Source: UMGS1387 sp045577475
GTDB taxonomy: Bacteria; Bacillota; Clostridia; Oscillospirales; CAG-382
Assembly: GCA_045577475.1 (NCBI GenBank)
Contig: JAZNIM010000231.1
Location: 1-13,827 of the forward strand
Direction: 5' to 3'
DNA length: 13,827 bases
Position numbers and translations under genes: made by a program. The first letter of the stretch is position 1. Each line of letters starts with the position of its first letter. The notes beneath the pieces were generated by a model. The model was not told the DNA's origin. It worked only from the letters and a program-made list of their open reading frames with translations, and ran no database searches. This document shows, one piece after another, positions 1 to 5,795 of the stretch.

Positions 1-490
1 ATCCGTAAGCCTTGCTGCGGGACTTGTTGCAAGCCTTAAAGGCATATCAAGGGAAGAAGCAAAGGCGATGTGCGTAAAAGCCGTACAAGACGGCAGTGCC
101 TACAGAAAATTCAAGGAATGGATATCGGCACAGGGCGGAAACACTGAGTACGCCGACATCACAGAATTGTTTTCCAAAGCAAGCTTTTCCAAAGAAATCC
201 TTGCCCAAAAGGACGGTTATATTTACAGGATGGATGCTGAAAAAATCGGTCACGCCTCCTGTCTTTTAGGTGCAGGACGAAAAACCAAGGATGACATAAT
301 AGACCTTTCTGCAGGAATCATGCTTGAGCGTAAAACAGGCTGTTTCGTCAGATGCGGTGACGTGATTGCCCGTCTTTACTCCAATGACGAAAACAAGCTG
401 TCGGAGGGTGAGAAGGCTTTACTTTGCAGTTTTGAGCTGTCGGATGACAAGCCGAAGGATATACCGCTGATTCTCGGTGAGTATAACTGA
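1..490 (+). CDS. Pyrimidine-nucleoside (thymidine) phosphorylase, C-terminal part
   Basis: This gene is cut by the left window edge. The reading frame is open from base 2, and 162 residues are visible before a TGA stop. The enzyme family cleaves thymidine/uridine/deoxyuridine with phosphate to free base plus (deoxy)ribose-1-phosphate, in cytoplasmic pyrimidine salvage. The evidence is the family's C-terminal (PYNP_C) domain: an AYRKFKEWISAQGGN segment resembling the usual KFxEMVxAQGGD, then GAGRKTKDDIIDLSAGIML, which matches the conserved GAGRxxKEDxIDxxAGI block, then KTGCFVRCGDVIARLYS. Family members are about 430-440 aa, so roughly two thirds lies upstream, including the phosphate and nucleoside sites. 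The visible part cannot separate thymidine phosphorylase (deoA) from broad-specificity pyrimidine-nucleoside phosphorylase (pdp), so no symbol is given. A strong terminator follows 6 bases after the stop. Confidence 0.9.
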   Translation, partial: SVSLAAGLVASLKGISREEAKAMCVKAVQDGSAYRKFKEWISAQGGNTEYADITELFSKASFSKEILAQKDGYIYRMDAEKIGHASCLLGAGRKTKDDIIDLSAGIMLERKTGCFVRCGDVIARLYSNDENKLSEGEKALLCSFELSDDKPKDIPLILGEYN

Positions 491-495
491 ATATG

Positions 496-540
496 ATAAG
501 GGTCTGTACCAAATTATTCTGATACAGACCCTTATTTTTT
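496..540 (+). terminator. Rho-independent terminator of the phosphorylase gene
   Basis: A perfect 13-bp stem (ATAAGGGTCTGTA at 496-508 against TACAGACCCTTAT at 523-535) encloses a 14-base loop and is followed by a T run. It starts 6 bases after the phosphorylase stop. The convergent NUDIX gene stops at 539-541, so its mRNA would also carry this hairpin, but there is no U tract in that direction. Confidence 0.93.
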
Positions 541-1006
541 AATATACCTTTGTCACGCTTTCAACAAGCCTGTCCCCGTCATACACCAGCTTCAGCGAGA
601 AAAACGGTGTATTGTCCTTTTCAATAAGCTTAAAGAACAGCTTATCGCCCTCCCATATGGGAAGCTTGTAAACCCTGCTCTTTTCAACCCATTCAAGAGT
701 GCCCTCGTCGCACTCTTTTATTTCGCCCGTAAAAGAAGTGCTTGTGAAAAGATGCATGTATTCCGTAATATCTCCGTAAACAAAGGTGACAATTCCTTTG
801 TAGCTTATGCTGTTAAGGGTAAGTCCCGTTTCCTCGTATGCTTCACGTAAGGCACACTCCTCGGGACTTTCGCCAAACTCGAATTTTCCACCGACTCCAA
901 GCCACTTATCCTTGTTAAGGTCGTTTTCCTTCTTCACTCTGTGAAGCATAAGATATTTTCCGTCATGCTCTACATAAACAAGACTTGAATTTACAACCGT
1001 TTTCAC
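539..1006 (-). CDS. NUDIX hydrolase, MutT/MutX-like
   Basis: A 155-aa cytoplasmic NUDIX hydrolase; the family cleaves nucleoside diphosphates linked to another moiety, most often as housecleaning of oxidised nucleotides. The Nudix box is complete at residues 40-62: G40-x5-E46-x7-R54-E55-A56-Y57-E58-E59-T60-G61-L62. The preceding DKWLGVGGKFEFGESPEE context and the early LMLHRVKKEND segment resemble MutX-type 8-oxo-dGTP diphosphatases, but the substrate cannot be fixed from sequence. The start is GTG (1004-1006), in a 4-base GTGA overlap with the stop of the DUF523 gene. A GGAGGA ribosome site lies at 1013-1018, six bases upstream. It is the last gene of the minus-strand operon. Confidence 0.93.
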   Translation of the reverse strand: MKTVVNSSLVYVEHDGKYLMLHRVKKENDLNKDKWLGVGGKFEFGESPEECALREAYEETGLTLNSISYKGIVTFVYGDITEYMHLFTSTSFTGEIKECDEGTLEWVEKSRVYKLPIWEGDKLFFKLIEKDNTPFFSLKLVYDGDRLVESVTKVY

Positions 1007-1455
1007 TTGTTTTCCTCCAAAAATTTCAGGATTTCCTCTGTTTGCTTTTCTGTAAACACTCGTATTCCGTTATCCTTCAACAGCTTTGCAGTTATCCCGT
1101 CACCCTCTGTGAGTGTTCCCGAAAAAGTTCCGTCATACACCGCTTCACTTCCGCAGGACGGACTTTTCGCCTTCATTATTGCGGCAATGCAGTTATTGTC
1201 TTTTGCAATTTCAAGTGCTTTCTGTGCACCCATTGCAAATTCTGCCGTAACATCAGCTTCGTCACACATATAAACTCTGCCTTCACGGATTTCCGACGGA
1301 AGTCTTGGGGTTGGAAGTCCCCCCAAAACCTCGGGGCATACGGGAACAAGGCTGCATTTTTCTTTAATCTCACTCAGCTTTTCAATGCTGTTTCCTCTGC
1401 CGTCATATCTGCACTTTTCCCCAAGCAGACAACGGCTTATAAGTACGTTAATCAC
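1003..1455 (-). CDS. DUF523 / TudS-type protein (putative thiouracil desulfurase)
   Basis: A 150-aa protein of the DUF523 family, some members of which (TudS) are [4Fe-4S] enzymes that remove sulfur from 2-thiouracil to give uracil. Family signatures are visible: ISRCLLGEKCRYDG at the N-terminus, LVPVCPEVLGGLPTPR around residue 40, and KAKSPSCGS around residue 101. Cys9, Cys40 and Cys101 are the expected cluster-binding cysteines. The length is typical of stand-alone DUF523 proteins. The start is GTG (1453-1455), inside the last codons of the upstream permease gene (8-base overlap), with only a weak purine-rich site before it, so translational coupling is likely. It overlaps the NUDIX gene downstream. 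The family call is firm; the desulfurase activity is inferred. Confidence 0.88.
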   Translation of the reverse strand: MINVLISRCLLGEKCRYDGRGNSIEKLSEIKEKCSLVPVCPEVLGGLPTPRLPSEIREGRVYMCDEADVTAEFAMGAQKALEIAKDNNCIAAIMKAKSPSCGSEAVYDGTFSGTLTEGDGITAKLLKDNGIRVFTEKQTEEILKFLEENK

Positions 1456-2356
1456 GGCTTTTCTCTTTTCCCGAAAGAAGCGGAATATTTATATTGAGAA
1501 ACACAATGGCTGCAAGGGTAAGCAGTATTCCCAAAATCATGGGAAGTGTCATGCTCTCGCCGAGAAAATATCCGAAAACACATGCCGAAACAGGCTCGGC
1601 ATACGCCATAATAGACGCCTTTGACGGACTTGTTCCCGACAAACCTTTAGTGTAAAACAAAAACGGAAGCACCGCCGTTACAAGTCCCGTTGCAACAACC
1701 GCTATAATAAACAGCGATGTATTTTCAACCTTGTCTGCGGCTTTTCCGATATTTGTCACAAAGGACAGCACCACCGAGGCAAGTCCTGCAAAAAAGAAGG
1801 AGTAGAAGGTAACGGTATAGGGATGGTATTTTTTAAGAGCCATACTGCCGAAAATACTGTAAAGTGCATACGCAATTCCCGACAGTACACCGAAGACAAT
1901 TCCGTAAGGCGTTGAGTACCCCGGCTCCGAGATGCTTACAAGACAACAGCCACCGAAAGCAATTACAAGGGCTATAACCTTCTGAACTGTCAGCTTTTCG
2001 CCGAGAAACACACAGGACAACAGCATTACAATAAATGGTGCAGTATAAAGCAGTACCGCAGAAATTGACATTGATGTATCACTGCTTATGGATGCAAAAT
2101 AAAACACCGTCATAAGAAAAATGCTGAGTATTCCGTTTGCCGCAAGCAAAGGCACATCCTTCGGTGCAAGTCTGAACAGAGAACGGTCCTTCACAAGCAG
2201 GAACACAAGCAGAATTACCGCCGCACTCATCATTCTAAGCGATGCCGCCTGCAGTGAATCAAAGCCGAAATAGTCTGTGAGCAGGTGTACAAAAACTCCC
2301 ATGCTTCCCCAGAGAACTCCTGCCAATAATATTAGAATTGTATTTTTTAGCTTCAA
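1448..2356 (-). CDS. EamA/DMT-superfamily permease
   Basis: A 302-aa, strongly hydrophobic inner-membrane protein with the two tandem EamA-type halves and about ten predicted helices typical of the drug/metabolite transporter superfamily. Recognisable features are the opening ILLAGVLWGSMGVFVH, a first-half end around FLGEKLTVQKVIALVIAFGG, and a second-half PVSACVFGYFLGESMTLPMILG, the internally repeated FLGE motif. The substrate is unknown; family members export amino acids, nucleobases or other metabolites. The start is TTG (2354-2356), supported by AGAGGTG at 2363-2369, six bases upstream; no in-frame ATG is as well placed. It is the first gene of an overlapping three-gene minus-strand operon with the TudS and NUDIX genes, which hints at export linked to damaged or unusual nucleobases, but that is only inference. 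Confidence 0.9.
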   Translation of the reverse strand: MKLKNTILILLAGVLWGSMGVFVHLLTDYFGFDSLQAASLRMMSAAVILLVFLLVKDRSLFRLAPKDVPLLAANGILSIFLMTVFYFASISSDTSMSISAVLLYTAPFIVMLLSCVFLGEKLTVQKVIALVIAFGGCCLVSISEPGYSTPYGIVFGVLSGIAYALYSIFGSMALKKYHPYTVTFYSFFFAGLASVVLSFVTNIGKAADKVENTSLFIIAVVATGLVTAVLPFLFYTKGLSGTSPSKASIMAYAEPVSACVFGYFLGESMTLPMILGILLTLAAIVFLNINIPLLSGKEKSRD

Positions 2357-2448
2357 TTTTTACACCTCTTTGTGTTGAACATGCTTTGTTATTCTTAACA
2401 GGCAGGAAACCGAAGGTCGTCCCTGCTTTTTTCGCACCAAGTTTTAGT

Positions 2449-2584
2449 TGTCATTTTGAGCAAAGCGAAGCGGAGTCAAAAATCTGATACATAATACTTT
2501 GCACTTAAACAGGTTTTATGCAAAAATCCAAGCTGCACAGATCCTTCGACTTCGGCACTTTGTGTGCCTGCGCTCAGGATGACA
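2449..2584. mobile_element. MITE-like inverted-repeat element
   Basis: Two imperfect inverted arms face each other. The left arm (2449-2486) begins TGTCATTTTGAGC and ends GGAGTCAAAAATCTG. The right arm (2538-2584) begins CAGATCCTTCGACTTCGG and ends GCGCTCAGGATGACA, so its reverse complement matches the left arm with a few changes and a small insertion. That insertion forms its own hairpin (GGCAC/GTGCC, 2554-2568). The element is about 136 bp with no coding capacity of its own. TGTCATCCTGAGC...GATCCTTCGAC ends are a common theme among small interspersed non-autonomous elements in Firmicutes and other bacteria. I see no clear target-site duplication. It lies between two minus-strand operons and, when transcribed, could fold into a long hairpin at the 3' end of the upstream unit. 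Confidence 0.65.
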
Positions 2585-2637
2585 GGCAGAGCTTTGCAAA
2601 AAGTAAAGTTTTAACGGTTACAGCGTCCTGCGTTTGT

Positions 2638-3492
2638 TTACAACCTGGTTCGTACAAATCCGCAATTTTTGCAGTATTCCTCAACAGCTTTTCCCTGTCT
2701 GAAGCCGTCGGCTATCGCTTTGGAACGAGGCGATGAAACAACGGCGGTCAAATCATCCTCAAAAATGTTACCCAGCTTTATCGCCCCGTCGCAGTCTATA
2801 CAGCAAGGCACTATGCTTCCGTCAACAAGCACGCCTATCTGGTCACGCAGACCGTAGCAGTTGATTTTGCCGTCACAGCCGTCCTTTTCACGCCATTCAA
2901 ACCGCTCTGCAAACTCCAGAAACAGCTTGTTTTTTATGCGAAAACCTTTGGTATTTTCCTGCCACGGCTGATGGAATTTCTTTTTTAACACATCAATGAT
3001 ACTGCCGTTGAGCTTGTTCTCTCCGTACTTTTCCTGCTTATCTCCGTTCCACAGCCTGAAAACGCAGATTTTGTCCTGACTGCACATTTTTTCTCCGAAA
3101 TCAAAGCAGTCATCAAGGTATTTGTCAAAATCAATTCCGCTGTTTGCTTCAAAAGCGTGCAGAGAAATGTTCACTTTATGCAGTGCCTTACTTTCAAGAA
3201 GCACCTGCGATGTCTTTTCAAGAAGCGTTCCGTTTGTGGTTATGATAACCTTAAAATCAAGCTCTTGACATATTTCAAGTATCCGTTCCAGATTCGGGTG
3301 AAGCGTAGGCTCACCCAGCACATGAAGATACATATACTCTGTAAAGGCTCTCAGCTTTTGTGCCGCAACACGGAATTTATCCGTTTCCATAAAGCTTTTC
3401 TGCCTTTTCGTACCCTTGCAAAAGGAGCAGTTAAGGTTACATACGTTTGTTATTTCCACATAAGCCTTATTGAAAGGCAGTTTTTCACTCAT
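2638..3492 (-). CDS. Radical SAM / SPASM-domain protein
   Basis: A 284-aa cytoplasmic radical S-adenosylmethionine protein. The cluster motif C18-x3-C22-x2-C25 sits in NVCNLNCSFCKG near the N-terminus, followed by VLGEPTLHPNL (residues 58-68, the GGEP-like motif) and IITTNGTLL. The C-terminal third has a SPASM-like cysteine set: an NCYGLRDQIGVLVDGSIVPC segment followed by CIDCDG, then LGNIFED, then a terminal EYCKNC pair. SPASM enzymes usually carry auxiliary Fe-S clusters and often act on peptides, but the substrate here is unknown and no precursor peptide gene is seen nearby. The ATG start (3490-3492) has AAGGAGA just upstream and overlaps the end of pgeF by 8 bases, so the two are co-transcribed and probably coupled. 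No clear terminator follows before the MITE-like element. Confidence 0.9.
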   Translation of the reverse strand: MSEKLPFNKAYVEITNVCNLNCSFCKGTKRQKSFMETDKFRVAAQKLRAFTEYMYLHVLGEPTLHPNLERILEICQELDFKVIITTNGTLLEKTSQVLLESKALHKVNISLHAFEANSGIDFDKYLDDCFDFGEKMCSQDKICVFRLWNGDKQEKYGENKLNGSIIDVLKKKFHQPWQENTKGFRIKNKLFLEFAERFEWREKDGCDGKINCYGLRDQIGVLVDGSIVPCCIDCDGAIKLGNIFEDDLTAVVSSPRSKAIADGFRQGKAVEEYCKNCGFVRTRL

Positions 3493-4351
3493 GACTTCTC
3501 CTTTTAAGTATGACGGACGGGAATGTTCCCGAATGTCCGCCGCTGCCTCTGTGGGAGAAAAATTCCTCCGACTTACAGCAAGTGCATATATCCGACAGCT
3601 CTATGTTTTCTTCGGGAACACCGAATTGCATAAGTAAAGTCTTATTTATAAGCGGAAGATTTGCATGCAGGGTTTGTTTAAGCGAGCAAACACATCCTCT
3701 GCCGAACATTGCATCTGTTTTGTCCTTCATTCCCTTAGAGTCAAAAAGCCGTTCCACCGCATCGTATACCTCACCGCCGACTTCATAACAGCATACGCCG
3801 ATTGAAGGACCTATGGCACACAGCAAATCCTTGCCGTCACACTTCATTTTGTTTGCCGCCACAGTTACAATATCGCTGACTGTACTTCTCCAGCCTGCAT
3901 GAACTGCAGCAACGTTGCCTGTCTTTTTGTCGGCAAGAAGGATCGGAACGCAGTCGGCAGTTTTTACAACAATCGCATCAATGCTGTCGGATGAGCCGTC
4001 AATAATAAGACCGTCGCAGCCGTCAAGAGCAGCAAGCATGGGATTTATTCCCCGTCCTGCAAAATCGTCCGAAACAATACGGACGGTGTTTTCATGAACC
4101 TGAGTTGTGCCGACGGTATTATGTACACCTGCACCCAAAGCCCTGAGTGCTCTGCTGTAGTTTTCAAACACATTGTTTGTGCTGTCCTTATCTCCGTTTC
4201 TGTCCTTACGTGCAGTACTTATGTTAAGGGAGGAAAAATCGCCCTCGCTGACACCGCCGTGACGGGTAAAAAATCCGTGGACAAAGCCGTGGTGCGTGAG
4301 CAATTCGCTTGTGTAATAGACAAGACCGTTCTTTTCATTTTTGGTTAACAC
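3485..4351 (-). CDS. pgeF: Peptidoglycan editing factor PgeF (laccase-domain, YfiH/YlmD family)
   Basis: A 288-aa protein of the Cu-oxidase_4 / DUF152 family. YfiH of E. coli prevents incorporation of wrong amino acids into peptidoglycan precursors; other members show purine-nucleoside phosphorylase/adenosine deaminase-like or polyphenol oxidase activity. Family blocks are all present: HGFFTRHGGVSEGDFSSLN (residues 25-43), TTQVHENTV (His86), TADCVPILLAD (Cys134), AAVHAGWRSTV (His151), GPSIGVCCYEVGGEV and the C-terminal FFSHRGSGGHSG. His86, Cys134 and His151 are the expected metal-site residues; the 17-residue Cys-to-His spacing is the family spacing. The start is GTG (4349-4351) with GGGGGAG upstream; an overlapping ATG is out of frame. 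It is first in a pair with the radical SAM gene and divergent from rplJ. Confidence 0.93.
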   Translation of the reverse strand: MLTKNEKNGLVYYTSELLTHHGFVHGFFTRHGGVSEGDFSSLNISTARKDRNGDKDSTNNVFENYSRALRALGAGVHNTVGTTQVHENTVRIVSDDFAGRGINPMLAALDGCDGLIIDGSSDSIDAIVVKTADCVPILLADKKTGNVAAVHAGWRSTVSDIVTVAANKMKCDGKDLLCAIGPSIGVCCYEVGGEVYDAVERLFDSKGMKDKTDAMFGRGCVCSLKQTLHANLPLINKTLLMQFGVPEENIELSDICTCCKSEEFFSHRGSGGHSGTFPSVILKRRSHE

Positions 4352-4378
4352 ATATACTCCCCCTTTTATTCTTCATAT

Positions 4379-4384
4379 ATTATA
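4379..4384 (-). promoter_or_regulatory. Possible -10 box for pgeF
   Basis: On the minus strand this reads TATAAT, about 30 bases before the GTG start of pgeF. The -35 region at the usual distance (about 4402-4407) is A/T-rich but does not resemble TTGACA, so this is only a candidate in an A/T-rich stretch. Confidence 0.3.
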
Positions 4385-4460
4385 TTAGCGTAAGATTGTG
4401 AATATTTAAAGATGCTTTTCGAGCAAAAACAAAGAATTTCAACTTTTTTTAAAAAAGTAC

Positions 4461-4489
4461 TTGACAAACCCGATTGTTTGTGCTAATAT
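4461..4489 (+). promoter_or_regulatory. Sigma-A promoter of the rplJ-rplL operon
   Basis: A perfect -35 TTGACA (4461-4466), a 17-base spacer and a TAATAT -10 (4484-4489) predict a start near 4496. Directly upstream is an A/T tract with a run of T then A (ACTTTTTTTAAAAAAGT, 4442-4458), which looks like an UP element, as expected for a highly expressed ribosomal operon. Confidence 0.92.
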
Positions 4490-4497
4490 ACTCGTGT

Positions 4498-4625
4498 TGA
4501 CCTGAGAAAACAGGTGGCGTGACGGTGCAGCAGTGCCGTCTGTAGCTATAATGAGCCTTGGAAAAGCTCGCCTGTCGAGGAAGATGTAATAAATGGAATA
4601 TAGTAGTATTATGCTTATATATTCT
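4498..4625 (+). ncRNA. Ribosomal protein L10 leader (autoregulatory mRNA structure)
   Basis: The roughly 195-base untranslated leader between promoter and rplJ folds into several hairpins: ACCTG/CAGGT (4500-4504 with 4511-4515), GACGG/CCGTC (4521-4525 with 4536-4540), and GAGC/GCTC (4553-4556 with 4566-4569). The segment GCCTGTCGAGGAAGATGTAA after the last one resembles the conserved end of Firmicute L10 leaders. In that family excess L10 (with L12) binds the leader and reduces its own expression. The element is called from position, structure and remembered consensus; exact boundaries are approximate. Confidence 0.75.
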
Positions 4626-4633
4626 CCCTACAT

Positions 4634-4674
4634 TGTCCTTTTTCTATGGTCGAAAAAAGGGCATTTTTTATTTT
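4634..4674 (+). terminator. Attenuator hairpin before rplJ
   Basis: TGTCCTTTTT (4634-4643) pairs with AAAAAGGGCA (4654-4663, one G-T wobble) and is followed by TTTTTTATTTT. This is an intrinsic terminator placed at the end of the L10 leader and just before the rplJ ribosome site, as expected for L10-controlled attenuation. Confidence 0.8.
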
Positions 4675-4682
4675 GGGAGGTG
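4675..4682 (+). promoter_or_regulatory. rplJ: Ribosome binding site fixing the rplJ start
   Basis: GGGAGGTG lies 8 bases before the ATG at 4691. An in-frame ATG at 4646 falls inside the attenuator loop and has no ribosome site, so the downstream ATG is the real start. Confidence 0.9.
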
Positions 4683-4690
4683 AAACAGAT

Positions 4691-5212
4691 ATGCCAAGCG
4701 CAAAGATTCTCGAACAGAAGCAGCAAATGGTAGCAGAACTCGCAGAGAAGATGAAGAATGCTAAGAGCGGCGTTATCGTTGACTACTGCGGCATCACTGT
4801 TGAAAAGGACACAGCACTCAGAGCTGAGCTCCGTAAGGCAGGCGTTGATTACACTGTTATCAAGAACACCTACATCAAGAAGGCAGCAGATATTGCTGGT
4901 ATCAGCGGTTTTGAACCTTATCTTGAAGGTATGACAGCTTTCGCACTCAGCACAGAAGATCCCCTTGCACCCGCAAAGGTTCTTTGCAAGTTTGCTGAAG
5001 ATAACGAAAACTTCAAGGTTAAAGTAGGTATGATGGACGGCGCAGTTATGTCCGCTGAGGAAGTAACAGCACTCTCCAAGATTCCTTCTAAGGAAGTTCT
5101 TATCGGAAAGATCCTCGGAAGCATCCAGGGTCCTCTCTACGGTCTTGCTTATGTACTTCAGGCAAAGATCGACAAAGAAGGCGGCGTAGCAGAAGAAGCA
5201 GCTGCAGAATAA
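4691..5212 (+). CDS. rplJ: 50S ribosomal protein L10
   Basis: A 173-aa ribosomal protein L10, which anchors the L7/L12 dimers to 23S rRNA in the GTPase-associated stalk. The start is set by GGGAGGTG and gives MPSAKILEQKQQMVAELAEK, the usual L10 beginning. The globular N-terminal domain has the expected SGVIVDYCGITVEKDTALR and VDYTVIKNTYIKKAAD blocks and a GMTAFALSTEDPLAPAKVL segment, followed by SKEVLIGKILGSIQGPLYGL and an Ala/Glu-rich C-terminal tail that would carry the L12-binding helix. Length is typical (165-180 aa). It is transcribed from the 4461 promoter through an L10 leader, with rplL 72 bases downstream. Confidence 0.97.
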   Translation: MPSAKILEQKQQMVAELAEKMKNAKSGVIVDYCGITVEKDTALRAELRKAGVDYTVIKNTYIKKAADIAGISGFEPYLEGMTAFALSTEDPLAPAKVLCKFAEDNENFKVKVGMMDGAVMSAEEVTALSKIPSKEVLIGKILGSIQGPLYGLAYVLQAKIDKEGGVAEEAAAE

Positions 5213-5284
5213 GCCAACACCGCAAAGGCTTCAAAATAAAAGCGGCATAAAAAAATAAAAATTACATTTCGGAGGTATATTGAA

Positions 5285-5665
5285 ATGGCTACAGAAAAGA
5301 CACTTCAGATTCTTGAAGAAATCAAGGGTCTCACAATACTTGAACTTGCAGATCTCGTAAAGGCACTCGAAGAAGAATTCGGCGTATCCGCAGCTCCCGT
5401 TGCAGTTGCAGGCGTTGCAGCTCCCGCTGAAGGCGGCGCAGCAGCTGAAGAAAAGACTGAATTCGACGTTGTTCTCACTGACGCAGGCGCTTCCAAGCTC
5501 GGCGTTATCAAGGTTGTTAGAGAAATCACAGGTCTCGGCCTCAAGGAAGCTAAGGACCTCGTTGAAGGCGCTCCCAAGACTGTTAAGGAAGGCGCATCCA
5601 AGGACGAAGCTGAAAAGATTAAGGAACAGCTCGTTGCTGCAGGCGCAACTGTTGAACTCAAGTAA
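5285..5665 (+). CDS. rplL: 50S ribosomal protein L7/L12
   Basis: A 126-aa ribosomal stalk protein that recruits translation GTPases. The N-terminal dimerisation helix region (ILEEIKGLTILELADLVKAL) is followed by an Ala/Gly/Val-rich hinge at about residues 36-57 and a complete C-terminal domain with EFDVVLTDAGASKLGVIKVV, REITGLGLKEAKDLVEGAP and the closing EQLVAAGATVELK. Ribosome site GGAGGT is at 5271-5276. Codon use is strongly biased toward preferred codons, as in rplJ and unlike the flanking genes. It is followed by its own terminator rather than by rpoB. Confidence 0.98.
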   Translation: MATEKTLQILEEIKGLTILELADLVKALEEEFGVSAAPVAVAGVAAPAEGGAAAEEKTEFDVVLTDAGASKLGVIKVVREITGLGLKEAKDLVEGAPKTVKEGASKDEAEKIKEQLVAAGATVELK

Positions 5666-5696
5666 TTTTGGTTTAACAATAAAAAATGCTTTTTTT

Positions 5697-5724
5697 AGAA
5701 CCGTGTTTTCACGGTTCTTTTTTT
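5697..5724 (+). terminator. Rho-independent terminator after rplL
   Basis: A perfect 9-bp stem AGAACCGTG/CACGGTTCT with a TTTT loop is followed by seven more T's. It ends the rplJ-rplL transcript 32 bases after the rplL stop. Confidence 0.95.
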
Positions 5725-5795
5725 ATTCTCACCGTATCAAACTCAAAATACAGGTAACAATAAAAGTAAACATATTGAAAGAAAGGATATATATC

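Noticed and set aside
985..1624. Plus-strand open frames opposite the TudS and permease genes
   Set aside because: Antisense to well-supported genes, with no ribosome site or recognisable product.
2402..2432. GCAGG...CCTGC hairpin followed by T's, as a plus-strand terminator
   Set aside because: No plus-strand gene lies upstream, the stem is short and interrupted, and on the minus strand there is no T run; it may just be part of the permease leader.
2518..2736. Small plus-strand frame starting inside the MITE-like element
   Set aside because: It overlaps the inverted repeat and the end of the radical SAM gene and has no ribosome site or protein features.
4646..4690. Earlier in-frame ATG for rplJ
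   Set aside because: It lies in the loop of the attenuator hairpin, lacks a ribosome site, and adds residues not seen in L10 proteins.
5400..5795. Upstream in-frame extension of the SLH gene over rplL
   Set aside because: The extension runs in another frame through rplL and its terminator; the signal peptide and the GAAAGGA ribosome site fix the start at 5796.
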